From positions 1 through 16,153 of the forward strand of contig CAIOXR010000083.1 of assembly GCA_903862375.1 (NCBI GenBank): 16,153 nt of DNA, read 5' to 3'. Below the pieces are notes generated by a model. It did no database searches. It was not told the DNA's origin and saw only the letters and a list, made by a program, of their open reading frames with translations. The position numbers were made by a program, and so were the translations under genes. The stretch comes from an uncultured bacterium (GTDB lineage Bacteria > Patescibacteriota > Minisyncoccia > Phycocordibacterales > UBA9973). Shown here piece after piece: positions 1-5,904 of this stretch (position 1 is the first letter of the stretch; the number at the start of each line of letters is the position of its first letter).

Positions 1-56
1 AATAGTAATGATATTATAAAAATATAAAAATAGTTTATTAATTAAATTTTAAAAAA

Positions 57-1088
57 ATGGCTAACACAGTTACATTCAAACCTAAACAAGTTACAAAAAG
101 AATACTTTCAAATTTGACACCGAGAGCATATGAAGTTATCACAAATCGTTTCGGTATCACTGATGATGGAGAAAGGAAAACACTTGAAGCAATTGGACAA
201 AAATATGGTATTACTCGTGAGAGAGTTCGTCAAATAGAGAATTCTGCACTTGCCCTTATTCGCAAGAGTGAGGCATTTAAGAATGAAAAAGCAGTATTTG
301 AAGAATTAAAAAAATTGATGCATACCATGGGTGCTATTGTTTCTGAGCATGATTTTCTAAATACACTTTCTAAAGATAAGGTTACTCAGAATAATATTCA
401 TTTATATTTAACACTCGGGGATGATTTTATTAAACATAAAGAAGATCATCATTTTAAAACTCGCTGGAGTGTAGATTCTGATGTTTCAAACCAAATACAT
501 AAGTCACTTAAAAGTCTTTATGAAGGTTTGACAGATGATCAATTAATTCCTGAAAGTGAGTTAGTTGCTAAATTCTTAGATGAAGTCAAAAGTTTGTCTG
601 AACAATATAAGAATGAAGAAATTGCAAAGAGGTGGTTATCCATTTCTAAGACCTTGAGTAAGAATCCACTTGGAGAATGGGGAAAGACTTCATCTTCATC
701 TATAAAAGCTCGTGGAGTAAAAGATTATGCTTTTCTTATGATGAGGAAGCATGGTAGCCCAATGCATTTCAGAGAAGTTGCAAAAGCAGTTGCGAATACT
801 TTTGATAAGAAGTGTCATACTGCAACTTGTCATAATGAACTCATTAAAGATCCTAGGTTTGTACTTGTGGGAAGAGGTATATATGCACTTTCAGAATGGG
901 GATATAAGTCAGGAGTTGTACGTGAAGTTATAAAAGAATTATTAAAAAAGAATGGTCCAATGACAAAAGATGATATTATAGACCAAGTTATGAAAGAAAG
1001 ATATTTAAAAAAGAATACTATCTTAGTCAATTTACAAAATACAAAATATTTCAAAAAGAATAAAACTGGATTATACACTGCATGTTAA
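57..1088 (+). CDS. Sigma-70 region 4-like / HARE-HTH DNA-binding protein
   Basis: Predicted cytoplasmic transcription-associated protein of 343 aa. Residues about 19-72 look like sigma-70 region 4: LTPRAYEVITNRFG is followed by a helix-turn-helix with TLEAIGQKYGITRERVRQIE, the signature that binds the -35 element in true sigma factors. There is no sigma region 2 or 3, so this should not melt promoters itself. The middle (about 75-215) is charged and helical. Residues about 230-285 (GSPMHFREVAKAV, then GRGIYALSEWGY) resemble a HARE-HTH winged helix, as in the RNA polymerase delta subunit, and about 286-341 look like a second winged helix ending in KTGLYTA. Similar sigma4-HARE fusions are, to my memory, frequent in CPR genomes. 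Regulator or polymerase accessory factor is inference. The ATG at 57 is the first in frame and has no Shine-Dalgarno sequence. A terminator follows directly, so this ends a transcription unit. Confidence 0.85.
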   Translation: MANTVTFKPKQVTKRILSNLTPRAYEVITNRFGITDDGERKTLEAIGQKYGITRERVRQIENSALALIRKSEAFKNEKAVFEELKKLMHTMGAIVSEHDFLNTLSKDKVTQNNIHLYLTLGDDFIKHKEDHHFKTRWSVDSDVSNQIHKSLKSLYEGLTDDQLIPESELVAKFLDEVKSLSEQYKNEEIAKRWLSISKTLSKNPLGEWGKTSSSSIKARGVKDYAFLMMRKHGSPMHFREVAKAVANTFDKKCHTATCHNELIKDPRFVLVGRGIYALSEWGYKSGVVREVIKELLKKNGPMTKDDIIDQVMKERYLKKNTILVNLQNTKYFKKNKTGLYTAC

Positions 1089-1092
1089 ACAT

Positions 1093-1120
1093 AAAGCTCC
1101 CTTAGGGGAGTTTTATTGTT
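1093..1120 (+). terminator. Intrinsic terminator after the sigma4/HARE gene
   Basis: CTCCC (1097-1101) pairs with GGGAG (1106-1110) around a TTAG loop. The stem extends through AAAG/TTTT with one G-U pair and runs into TTTTATTGTT. It starts 5 bases after the stop codon and just upstream of the next promoter. Confidence 0.85.
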
Positions 1121-1145
1121 ATTTAATATATTAATATGTTATAAT
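1116..1145 (+). promoter_or_regulatory. Extended -10 promoter for the microprotein-mltG unit
   Basis: TTGTTA (1116-1121), an 18-base spacer, then TATAAT (1140-1145) preceded by TG one base before it, giving the extended -10 form TGnTATAAT. The predicted start point, about 7 bases past the -10, falls at about 1152, next to the ATG at 1153, so the transcript would be leaderless or nearly so. Confidence 0.7.
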
Positions 1146-1152
1146 ATTTCAT

Positions 1153-1257
1153 ATGTATAATCGTGGTTTTATAAATATTATTTTTATACTTTTAGGTATT
1201 CTATTAATTGCAATGCTTTTTGGTTTTTTTACTTCATCTAATCTTCGTGTATATTAA
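1153..1257 (+). CDS. Small single-pass membrane protein (34 aa)
   Basis: A 34-codon frame from ATG 1153 to TAA 1255-1257, beginning MYNRGFINIIF and ending TSSNLRVY. Residues about 6-26 are almost wholly hydrophobic, enough for one membrane helix, with an Arg before and an Arg after. It fills the otherwise empty gap between the terminator and the 432-aa gene, starts just after a good promoter, and stops 2 bases before the next ATG, so the two are likely co-transcribed and translationally coupled. I do not recognise a family. It could be a subunit of whatever complex the next gene belongs to, or a chance frame in T-rich DNA. The placement argues for a real gene. Confidence 0.5.
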   Translation: MYNRGFINIIFILLGILLIAMLFGFFTSSNLRVY

Positions 1258-1259
1258 TT

Positions 1260-2558
1260 ATGTTTACTGACTTTTTTACTTTTCATAACTTAAATCTTGT
1301 ACAAATATTAATTGTAGGTATTGGATATCTAATGCCTATTCCTTTAGCATTTATTGCTGTAAAGCTTTGGCATCATTATCGACAAGAGCGTTTTATTATG
1401 GGTATTAAATGGGTACTTCTTGAAATTCAAGTTCCAAGAGATGTTATAAAATCACCTGCAGCTATGGAACTTATCTTTTCAAATGCTCTTTATCATCAAA
1501 GTTTAAAAGGATTTTGGGAGGAATATATTATAGGTGCACCATGGATGTGGTTTTCACTTGAGATTGCTTCTGTTGATGGTAGGGTTCGTTTTTATATTCG
1601 TACACCATCTAGAATTAGAGATTTGGTTGAGACTCAAATATATGCTCAGTATCCTCAAGCAAAAGTTGTAGAGTCGGAAGATTATGTTTGGAATGTACCT
1701 CAATATACTAAAAATGGTGATTGGAATGTTTGGGGGGCTGATTTTATAAAAAAGGATGATGATGTAAGAACAATAAAAACTTATAAACAGATGGATGACA
1801 TGAAATCTGGGATTAAAGAAGAATTTAAAATTGATCCACTTACACCTACTATAGAATATATGGGTTCACTTCCAAAAGGTCAACAGATGTGGATGCAAAT
1901 TCTTGTTAGACAAAATATAAAAAAATATCATGCCCCATTAAGTCATAAACATGTTGGATTTAATGAATATGCTGAAGAATATTTGAGAAATATGCTCGAA
2001 ATGTATACTAAATACGGTAAAGAAGCTGGATTGGGGGGGATTGATACATTTGAAGTTCGTGCGCCTTCATTCCTTGAGCCAATAGTTAAACAGATGGGTT
2101 CTTGTATGGGTCAACTTCATTTTGATGTTGGTATCAGGATAATGGTTATGGCAGATAAAAGGCTTCACTCTCTTGAAAAGTTTAATGAATTACGTAAGGC
2201 TTGTAGACTTGTTTTTCGTCAATATGCTCAGCCAAATTCAAATGAGCTTGTACGTATAAATGCTACTCAGTTTGATGCCCCTTGGTCTGATCCGACTGGA
2301 TTAGCACTTACTAATATTAAGAAAAGAATGCTTGACTGGTATCGATTAAGAGTTTTCTTTCATCCCCCTATTCAATATTCGTTTAATTATCCAGCGATAT
2401 TTGATATGTTTTTTCCATCAAAAAGACCTACGACTTTTGTATTATCTTTAGAAGAACTTGCGACTATATATCATTTTCCAGGTATGGTTTCTGAAACTCC
2501 AAGCTTTAAGCGTATTGAGTCAAAGATTGCAAAACCACCTTCCGATTTACCAATGTAG
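1260..2558 (+). CDS. Membrane-anchored protein resembling the N-terminal part of CPR type IV secretion-like ATPases
   Basis: 432 aa with one hydrophobic helix at about 13-37 (VQILIVGIGYLMPIPLAFIA) followed by basic residues (KLWHHYRQER), so the bulk is probably cytoplasmic. The rest is a soluble alpha/beta region with no Walker A or B motif. The tail (EELATIYHFPG, then SFKRIESKIAKPPSDLPM) resembles, from memory, the segment just before the ATPase domain in long CPR VirB4/HerA-like proteins. If so, this is that protein's N-terminal module as a separate polypeptide, and the ATPase would be encoded elsewhere. That reading is inference. It sits 2 bases after the microprotein and 9 bases before mltG. 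It is the only complete gene in the window with a TAG stop. Confidence 0.6.
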   Translation: MFTDFFTFHNLNLVQILIVGIGYLMPIPLAFIAVKLWHHYRQERFIMGIKWVLLEIQVPRDVIKSPAAMELIFSNALYHQSLKGFWEEYIIGAPWMWFSLEIASVDGRVRFYIRTPSRIRDLVETQIYAQYPQAKVVESEDYVWNVPQYTKNGDWNVWGADFIKKDDDVRTIKTYKQMDDMKSGIKEEFKIDPLTPTIEYMGSLPKGQQMWMQILVRQNIKKYHAPLSHKHVGFNEYAEEYLRNMLEMYTKYGKEAGLGGIDTFEVRAPSFLEPIVKQMGSCMGQLHFDVGIRIMVMADKRLHSLEKFNELRKACRLVFRQYAQPNSNELVRINATQFDAPWSDPTGLALTNIKKRMLDWYRLRVFFHPPIQYSFNYPAIFDMFFPSKRPTTFVLSLEELATIYHFPGMVSETPSFKRIESKIAKPPSDLPM

Positions 2559-2567
2559 TTATAAAAT

Positions 2568-3482
2568 ATGGAAGAAAATAATAAGGAAATAAACATAATA
2601 AGAAAGTTTAAAACTTACAAAGTATTTGATGTTATTTTAGGATTTTGTTTATTATTTATAATAATACATTATTTATTTAGTGCACCTGTTGGAACTAAAG
2701 ATGTTATTTTACACATTAATTCAAGTGATTCTTTATCTAAAATATCATCTGATTTAAAACATGCAAATGTAATACATTACCCATATATATTTAAAAATAT
2801 TGTATTCATATTGAATAGTGATAAAAAAGTAAAAAGTGGTGACTATTTATTTAAAAAAAATTCAACAGTGTGGAATGTATCTATGCAAATAGTAAAAGGT
2901 ATTCATGGTGTAAATCCAATTAAATTTACATTTAAAGAAGGGATAACGAATGAACAAATAGCAATACAACTATCAGACAAATTAGCAATTTTTAGAAAAG
3001 ATGCTTTTTTGAATGACCCTAGAGCTAAGCAAGGATATCTTTTCCCTGATACATATTTCTTTTTTACTTTTACAACTGTTGATGAAGTTTTAGAAGCTAT
3101 GACTTCAAATTATAATGATAAAATATTAAAAATTAGTGACGATATTAAATCATCAGGAAAAAGTATAAATAATATTGTTACTATGGCTTCAATTATTGAA
3201 AAAGAAGCTAAGGGTAAAAATGATAGTTATATTATATCTGGCATTTTATGGAAAAGAATTAAGCTTGGTATGCCTTTACAGGTTGATGCTTCATTGGTTA
3301 CATATAAAGAAAGTGGTTTACCAGAAAAGCCAATAAGTAATCCTGGTTTGATATCAATTGATTCGGCTATTCATCCAGTATCATCTCCATATTTATTTTA
3401 TTTACATGATAAGAATGGAATAGTACATTATGCAGATAATTTTACTAACCATAAAAAGAATATTTCAAAATACTTAAAATAA
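2568..3482 (+). CDS. mltG: Endolytic murein transglycosylase MltG
   Basis: MltG (YceG) is an inner-membrane lytic transglycosylase that cuts nascent glycan strands and sets their length. Here 304 aa: a short N-terminal tail, a membrane helix at about 19-37, a LysM-like region, then the catalytic domain. The signature ASIIEKEA carries the catalytic glutamate at E211, equivalent to E218 of E. coli. It is followed by GMPLQVDASLVTY, GLPEKPISNPG and SAIHPVSSPYLFYL, all in family order. Oddity: the stretch between the QVDAS and GLP motifs, usually about 25 residues with a YNTY motif, is reduced to a few residues. The gene lies 9 bases after the membrane-anchored protein and 5 bases before the methyltransferase, so it is likely in the same transcript. 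ATG 2568 is the first in frame. Confidence 0.92.
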   Translation: MEENNKEINIIRKFKTYKVFDVILGFCLLFIIIHYLFSAPVGTKDVILHINSSDSLSKISSDLKHANVIHYPYIFKNIVFILNSDKKVKSGDYLFKKNSTVWNVSMQIVKGIHGVNPIKFTFKEGITNEQIAIQLSDKLAIFRKDAFLNDPRAKQGYLFPDTYFFFTFTTVDEVLEAMTSNYNDKILKISDDIKSSGKSINNIVTMASIIEKEAKGKNDSYIISGILWKRIKLGMPLQVDASLVTYKESGLPEKPISNPGLISIDSAIHPVSSPYLFYLHDKNGIVHYADNFTNHKKNISKYLK

Positions 3483-3487
3483 TATAT

Positions 3488-4375
3488 ATGATACTAAAAA
3501 TAATTAAACAAAATGAATATGAATTATTAGATTCAGGTGAAGGCAAGAAATTAGAAAGATATGGTAAGTACATATTATCACGTCCTGACCCCGAAGCTCT
3601 ATGGAAAATAAAATTAAGTAATAAAGAATGGGATAAATGTGATCTAGAATTTTCTCGTAATGTTATCAAGAATAAATGGATTATCAAGAATGGTGTATCA
3701 AAGAGTTGGGTTATAGATTATGGAAACTTAAAATTTTCAATTAAGCCTACTTCATTTAAGCATATAGGTCTTTTCCCTGAACAATTACCAAATTGGGAAT
3801 GGATGAGTAAATTAATTAAAAATTATGAATTGACAATTAGTGGTGAGAAACAGAAACCTAAAGTTTTAAATTTATTTGCATATACTGGTGGAGCAACTTT
3901 GGCTTGTGCTAAAGCAGGAGCAGAAGTGTGTCATGTTGATAGTTCTAAAAATGCTGTAGAGTGGGCTCGCTTGAATGCTGAATTATCTGGATTAAGTGGT
4001 GCTCCTATCAGATGGCTCATAGAAGATGTAATACTATTTTTGAAAAGAGAAATAAAAAGAGGAAGAAAGTATGATGCAATTATAATGGATCCTCCTGCTT
4101 TTGGTCATGGCCCAAAAGATGAACTTTGGAAAATTGAAGAAGATTTTATTAATCTTTTAGATTTATGTAAACAAGTATTATCTAGTGACCCTTTATTTAT
4201 TCTTATAAATGGTTATACTGCAGGTTATTCATCTATAGTTTATGAGAATAATTTATCTGATCTAATGATAGATTATAAAGGGAAAATAGAAGGAGGTGAA
4301 TTAGTAATTGAAGAGACAAAAAATAAAAGATTATTGCCTTGTGGTATTTTTGCAAGATGGAGTAAGAATAATTAA
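3488..4375 (+). CDS. Class I SAM-dependent methyltransferase, RlmI-like
   Basis: 295 aa with a Rossmann methyltransferase fold. Motif I is NLFAYTGGATLACAKAGA (from N128) with the acidic ribose-binding residue in HVDSS. Motif IV is MDPPAFG with D201-P202-P203. The N-terminal part has GKKLERYGKYILSRPDPEALW, typical of the RlmI/YccW-like group of 23S rRNA cytosine-5 methyltransferases and their relatives. I see no N-terminal PUA domain, and the protein is about 100 residues shorter than E. coli RlmI (396 aa), so the target is uncertain: an rRNA base is the best guess, another RNA or protein possible. It follows mltG by 5 bases and is the last gene before the structured RNA element. Confidence 0.82.
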   Translation: MILKIIKQNEYELLDSGEGKKLERYGKYILSRPDPEALWKIKLSNKEWDKCDLEFSRNVIKNKWIIKNGVSKSWVIDYGNLKFSIKPTSFKHIGLFPEQLPNWEWMSKLIKNYELTISGEKQKPKVLNLFAYTGGATLACAKAGAEVCHVDSSKNAVEWARLNAELSGLSGAPIRWLIEDVILFLKREIKRGRKYDAIIMDPPAFGHGPKDELWKIEEDFINLLDLCKQVLSSDPLFILINGYTAGYSSIVYENNLSDLMIDYKGKIEGGELVIEETKNKRLLPCGIFARWSKNN

Positions 4376-4380
4376 TAATT

Positions 4381-4386
4381 TATAAT
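4381..4386 (+). promoter_or_regulatory. Possible -10 box before the structured RNA
   Basis: A perfect TATAAT lies 20 bases before the start of the folded element, with predicted start at about 4393. No convincing -35 is present (TGGAGT at 17-base spacing), and such a hexamer is common by chance in DNA this AT-rich. Confidence 0.3.
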
Positions 4387-4405
4387 TATTAATTTCAAAT
4401 TGCGA

Positions 4406-4508
4406 TATAAAATAAGTCTCTGAAAATGCCTTGGGAGGCTGTCGAGCCGAGCACGAGGAATTTTTCAACAGAAAATATCCGTGCATTTTGAAGAGAGCTT
4501 ATTTTATG
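4406..4508 (+). ncRNA. Structured RNA element upstream of mnmA (unassigned)
   Basis: About 100 nt that fold strongly. The outer stem pairs TAAAATAAG (4408-4416) with CTTATTTTA (4498-4506) without mismatch and extends inwards through TCTCT/AGAGA and AAAAT/ATTTT. Inside are two branches. One is a small hairpin GCCT-TGGG-AGGC (4428-4439), which competes with an alternative GGCT-GTCG-AGCC (4437-4448). The other is a long hairpin, GCACG (4451-4455) with CGTGC (4480-4484), capped by TTTTC-AACA-GAAAA. The core 4428-4458 has 22 G/C in 31 bases, far above the surrounding DNA. No protein frame covers it. It ends about 40 bases before the mnmA ATG, so either a cis-regulatory leader or a free-standing small RNA fits. 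It matches no riboswitch or ribozyme consensus I know. Confidence 0.6.
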
Positions 4509-4548
4509 GAGCAATTATATTTATTTTGTCTGGGATTTTATAAAATGT

Positions 4549-5631
4549 ATGAAATTAATTAATAATAAAACTGTATATGTTGGTGTTTCTGGTGGAGTAG
4601 ATAGCTCTGTCGCGGCAGCAATGTTAAAGGATCAAGGCTATAATGTGGTAGGTGTATTTATCCGTACTTGGTCACCAAGTTTTATAGAGTGTACTTGGAA
4701 AAGTGAACGACTAGATGCGATGCGGGTATGTGCTCATCTTGGTATTCCATTCTTAGAGTGTGATGCAGAATTAGCTTACAAGAAAGGAGTTGCAGATTAT
4801 ATGATTGAAGAATATAGGAAGGGTAATACTCCAAATCCAGATGTAATGTGTAATAGAGAAGTGAAATTTGGTGTATTTTGGCAGTTTGCTAAAGATCATG
4901 GTGCGGATTATATTGCTACTGGTCATTATGCTATAAATAATTTACAAAGTACTTTATCAGTACTCTGTAAATCAATTGATTCATCGAAAGATCAATCATA
5001 TTTTCTATGGACACTTACTCAAGATGATTTGAAGCATACACTTTTTCCCATTGGTCATCTTAAAAAAACTGAAGTTAGAAAACTCGCAATGAAATATGGT
5101 TTATCGACTGCAGTGAAGAAAGATAGTCAGGGTGTCTGTTTTCTTGGGTCACTTGATATGAAAGATTTTTTAAAGCATTATATTGAAACAAAAAAAGGGG
5201 ATGTATTAGATGAAAATGGAAAAATAATCGGAAGTCACGATGGGGCAGTATTTTTCACACTAGGAGAAAGGCATGGTTTTAATATATTTAAAAATGATGA
5301 AAACAGCAAATCCCTGTATATAATTTTTAAAGATATTAATAGAAATACTATTACAGTTTCTCGTAGACCTCAACTAGGGGAAGAGAATACACATAACACT
5401 TCTAAGGTTACGTGTAAAAATGTAAATTGGATTTTAGGTATTTGTCCTACAAATGATAAGCTGTATACTGCACAAATTCGTTATCATGGAGAGTTATTAA
5501 ATTGTAAAATAAACTGCATATCTGAGACTTGTGCGGAAGTGTATTTTGAGAAAGATGTATTGGTAGATAAAGGTCAGTCTATAGTCATATACGATAATTA
5601 TATTTGCTTAGGTGGACTTATTGTGGGATAA
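4549..5631 (+). CDS. mnmA: tRNA-specific 2-thiouridylase MnmA
   Basis: MnmA thiolates the wobble uridine (U34) of tRNA Lys, Glu and Gln by adenylating C2 and passing on a persulfide sulfur. Here 360 aa, about the usual length. The PP-loop ATP site is SGGVDSS at residues 14-20. The two catalytic cysteines are C101 in NPDVMCNREVKF and C197 in KKDSQGVCFLG. KDQSYFLW and the IGHLKKTEVRKLA motif are in place, and the C-terminal beta-barrel closes with KGQSIVIY and the final GGLIVG. All key residues are present. The structured RNA lies immediately upstream and may control it. No sulfur-relay gene is in the window. ATG 4549 is right for the family because MKLINNKTVYVGVSGG places the PP-loop at its normal distance. 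Confidence 0.95.
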   Translation: MKLINNKTVYVGVSGGVDSSVAAAMLKDQGYNVVGVFIRTWSPSFIECTWKSERLDAMRVCAHLGIPFLECDAELAYKKGVADYMIEEYRKGNTPNPDVMCNREVKFGVFWQFAKDHGADYIATGHYAINNLQSTLSVLCKSIDSSKDQSYFLWTLTQDDLKHTLFPIGHLKKTEVRKLAMKYGLSTAVKKDSQGVCFLGSLDMKDFLKHYIETKKGDVLDENGKIIGSHDGAVFFTLGERHGFNIFKNDENSKSLYIIFKDINRNTITVSRRPQLGEENTHNTSKVTCKNVNWILGICPTNDKLYTAQIRYHGELLNCKINCISETCAEVYFEKDVLVDKGQSIVIYDNYICLGGLIVG

Positions 5632-5666
5632 TATAGTTGTTAATAATTAATAACAAAAATCTATAT

Positions 5667-5879
5667 ATGAATAAAAAAAGTATAAATAAAATAAAAACAT
5701 TTTTCTATATGCATAATAATCAGCCAAGAAGAGAGAAAGAATTAAATGATTTTTTAGCTCAAGATAATATAGAAGTTATTCAAATATTACAATCATCAGC
5801 AACAGGTTCTATATTTGAAGATAAACCACAATATTTAGATGTAGGGGTAGTTATTACAATTGTTTATAATGAAAAGTAA
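5667..5879 (+). CDS. Small Cse60-like protein
   Basis: 70 aa from ATG 5667. A TTG at 5637 would add 10 residues (MLIINNKNLY), but ATG is preferred because every other gene here uses it. The pattern REKELNDFLAQDNIEVIQI followed by a strand ending VVITIVYNEK resembles the small Cse60 family of Firmicutes, in which a helix with ELNEFL-type residues precedes beta strands and a closing YEE. The match is from memory and the protein is short, so the name is tentative and no biochemical role can be given. There is no signal peptide or membrane segment. It begins 35 bases after mnmA and ends 25 bases before the Cys-rich gene. Confidence 0.65.
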   Translation: MNKKSINKIKTFFYMHNNQPRREKELNDFLAQDNIEVIQILQSSATGSIFEDKPQYLDVGVVITIVYNEK

Positions 5880-5904
5880 TATATCTAAATTATTAAATAT
5901 ATAA

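Noticed and set aside
3445..3687. Minus-strand open frame across the mltG/methyltransferase junction, and other minus-strand frames at 830-1078, 6972-7238, 9129-9395, 11621-11941 and 12073-12381
   Set aside because: All lie opposite well-supported + strand genes, have low-complexity Phe/Ile/Leu/Ser composition and no recognisable motif.
4406..4508. tRNA, 4.5S RNA, tmRNA or RNase P RNA as the identity of the folded element
   Set aside because: No cloverleaf arms or T-loop, no SRP GGAAG core, and the length of about 100 nt is far too short for tmRNA or RNase P RNA.
4539..4544. TATAAA as the mnmA promoter
   Set aside because: It begins only 10 bases before the ATG, so transcription would start inside the codon or after it. 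The nearest TTG-like box (4526-4531) is 7 bases away, not about 17.
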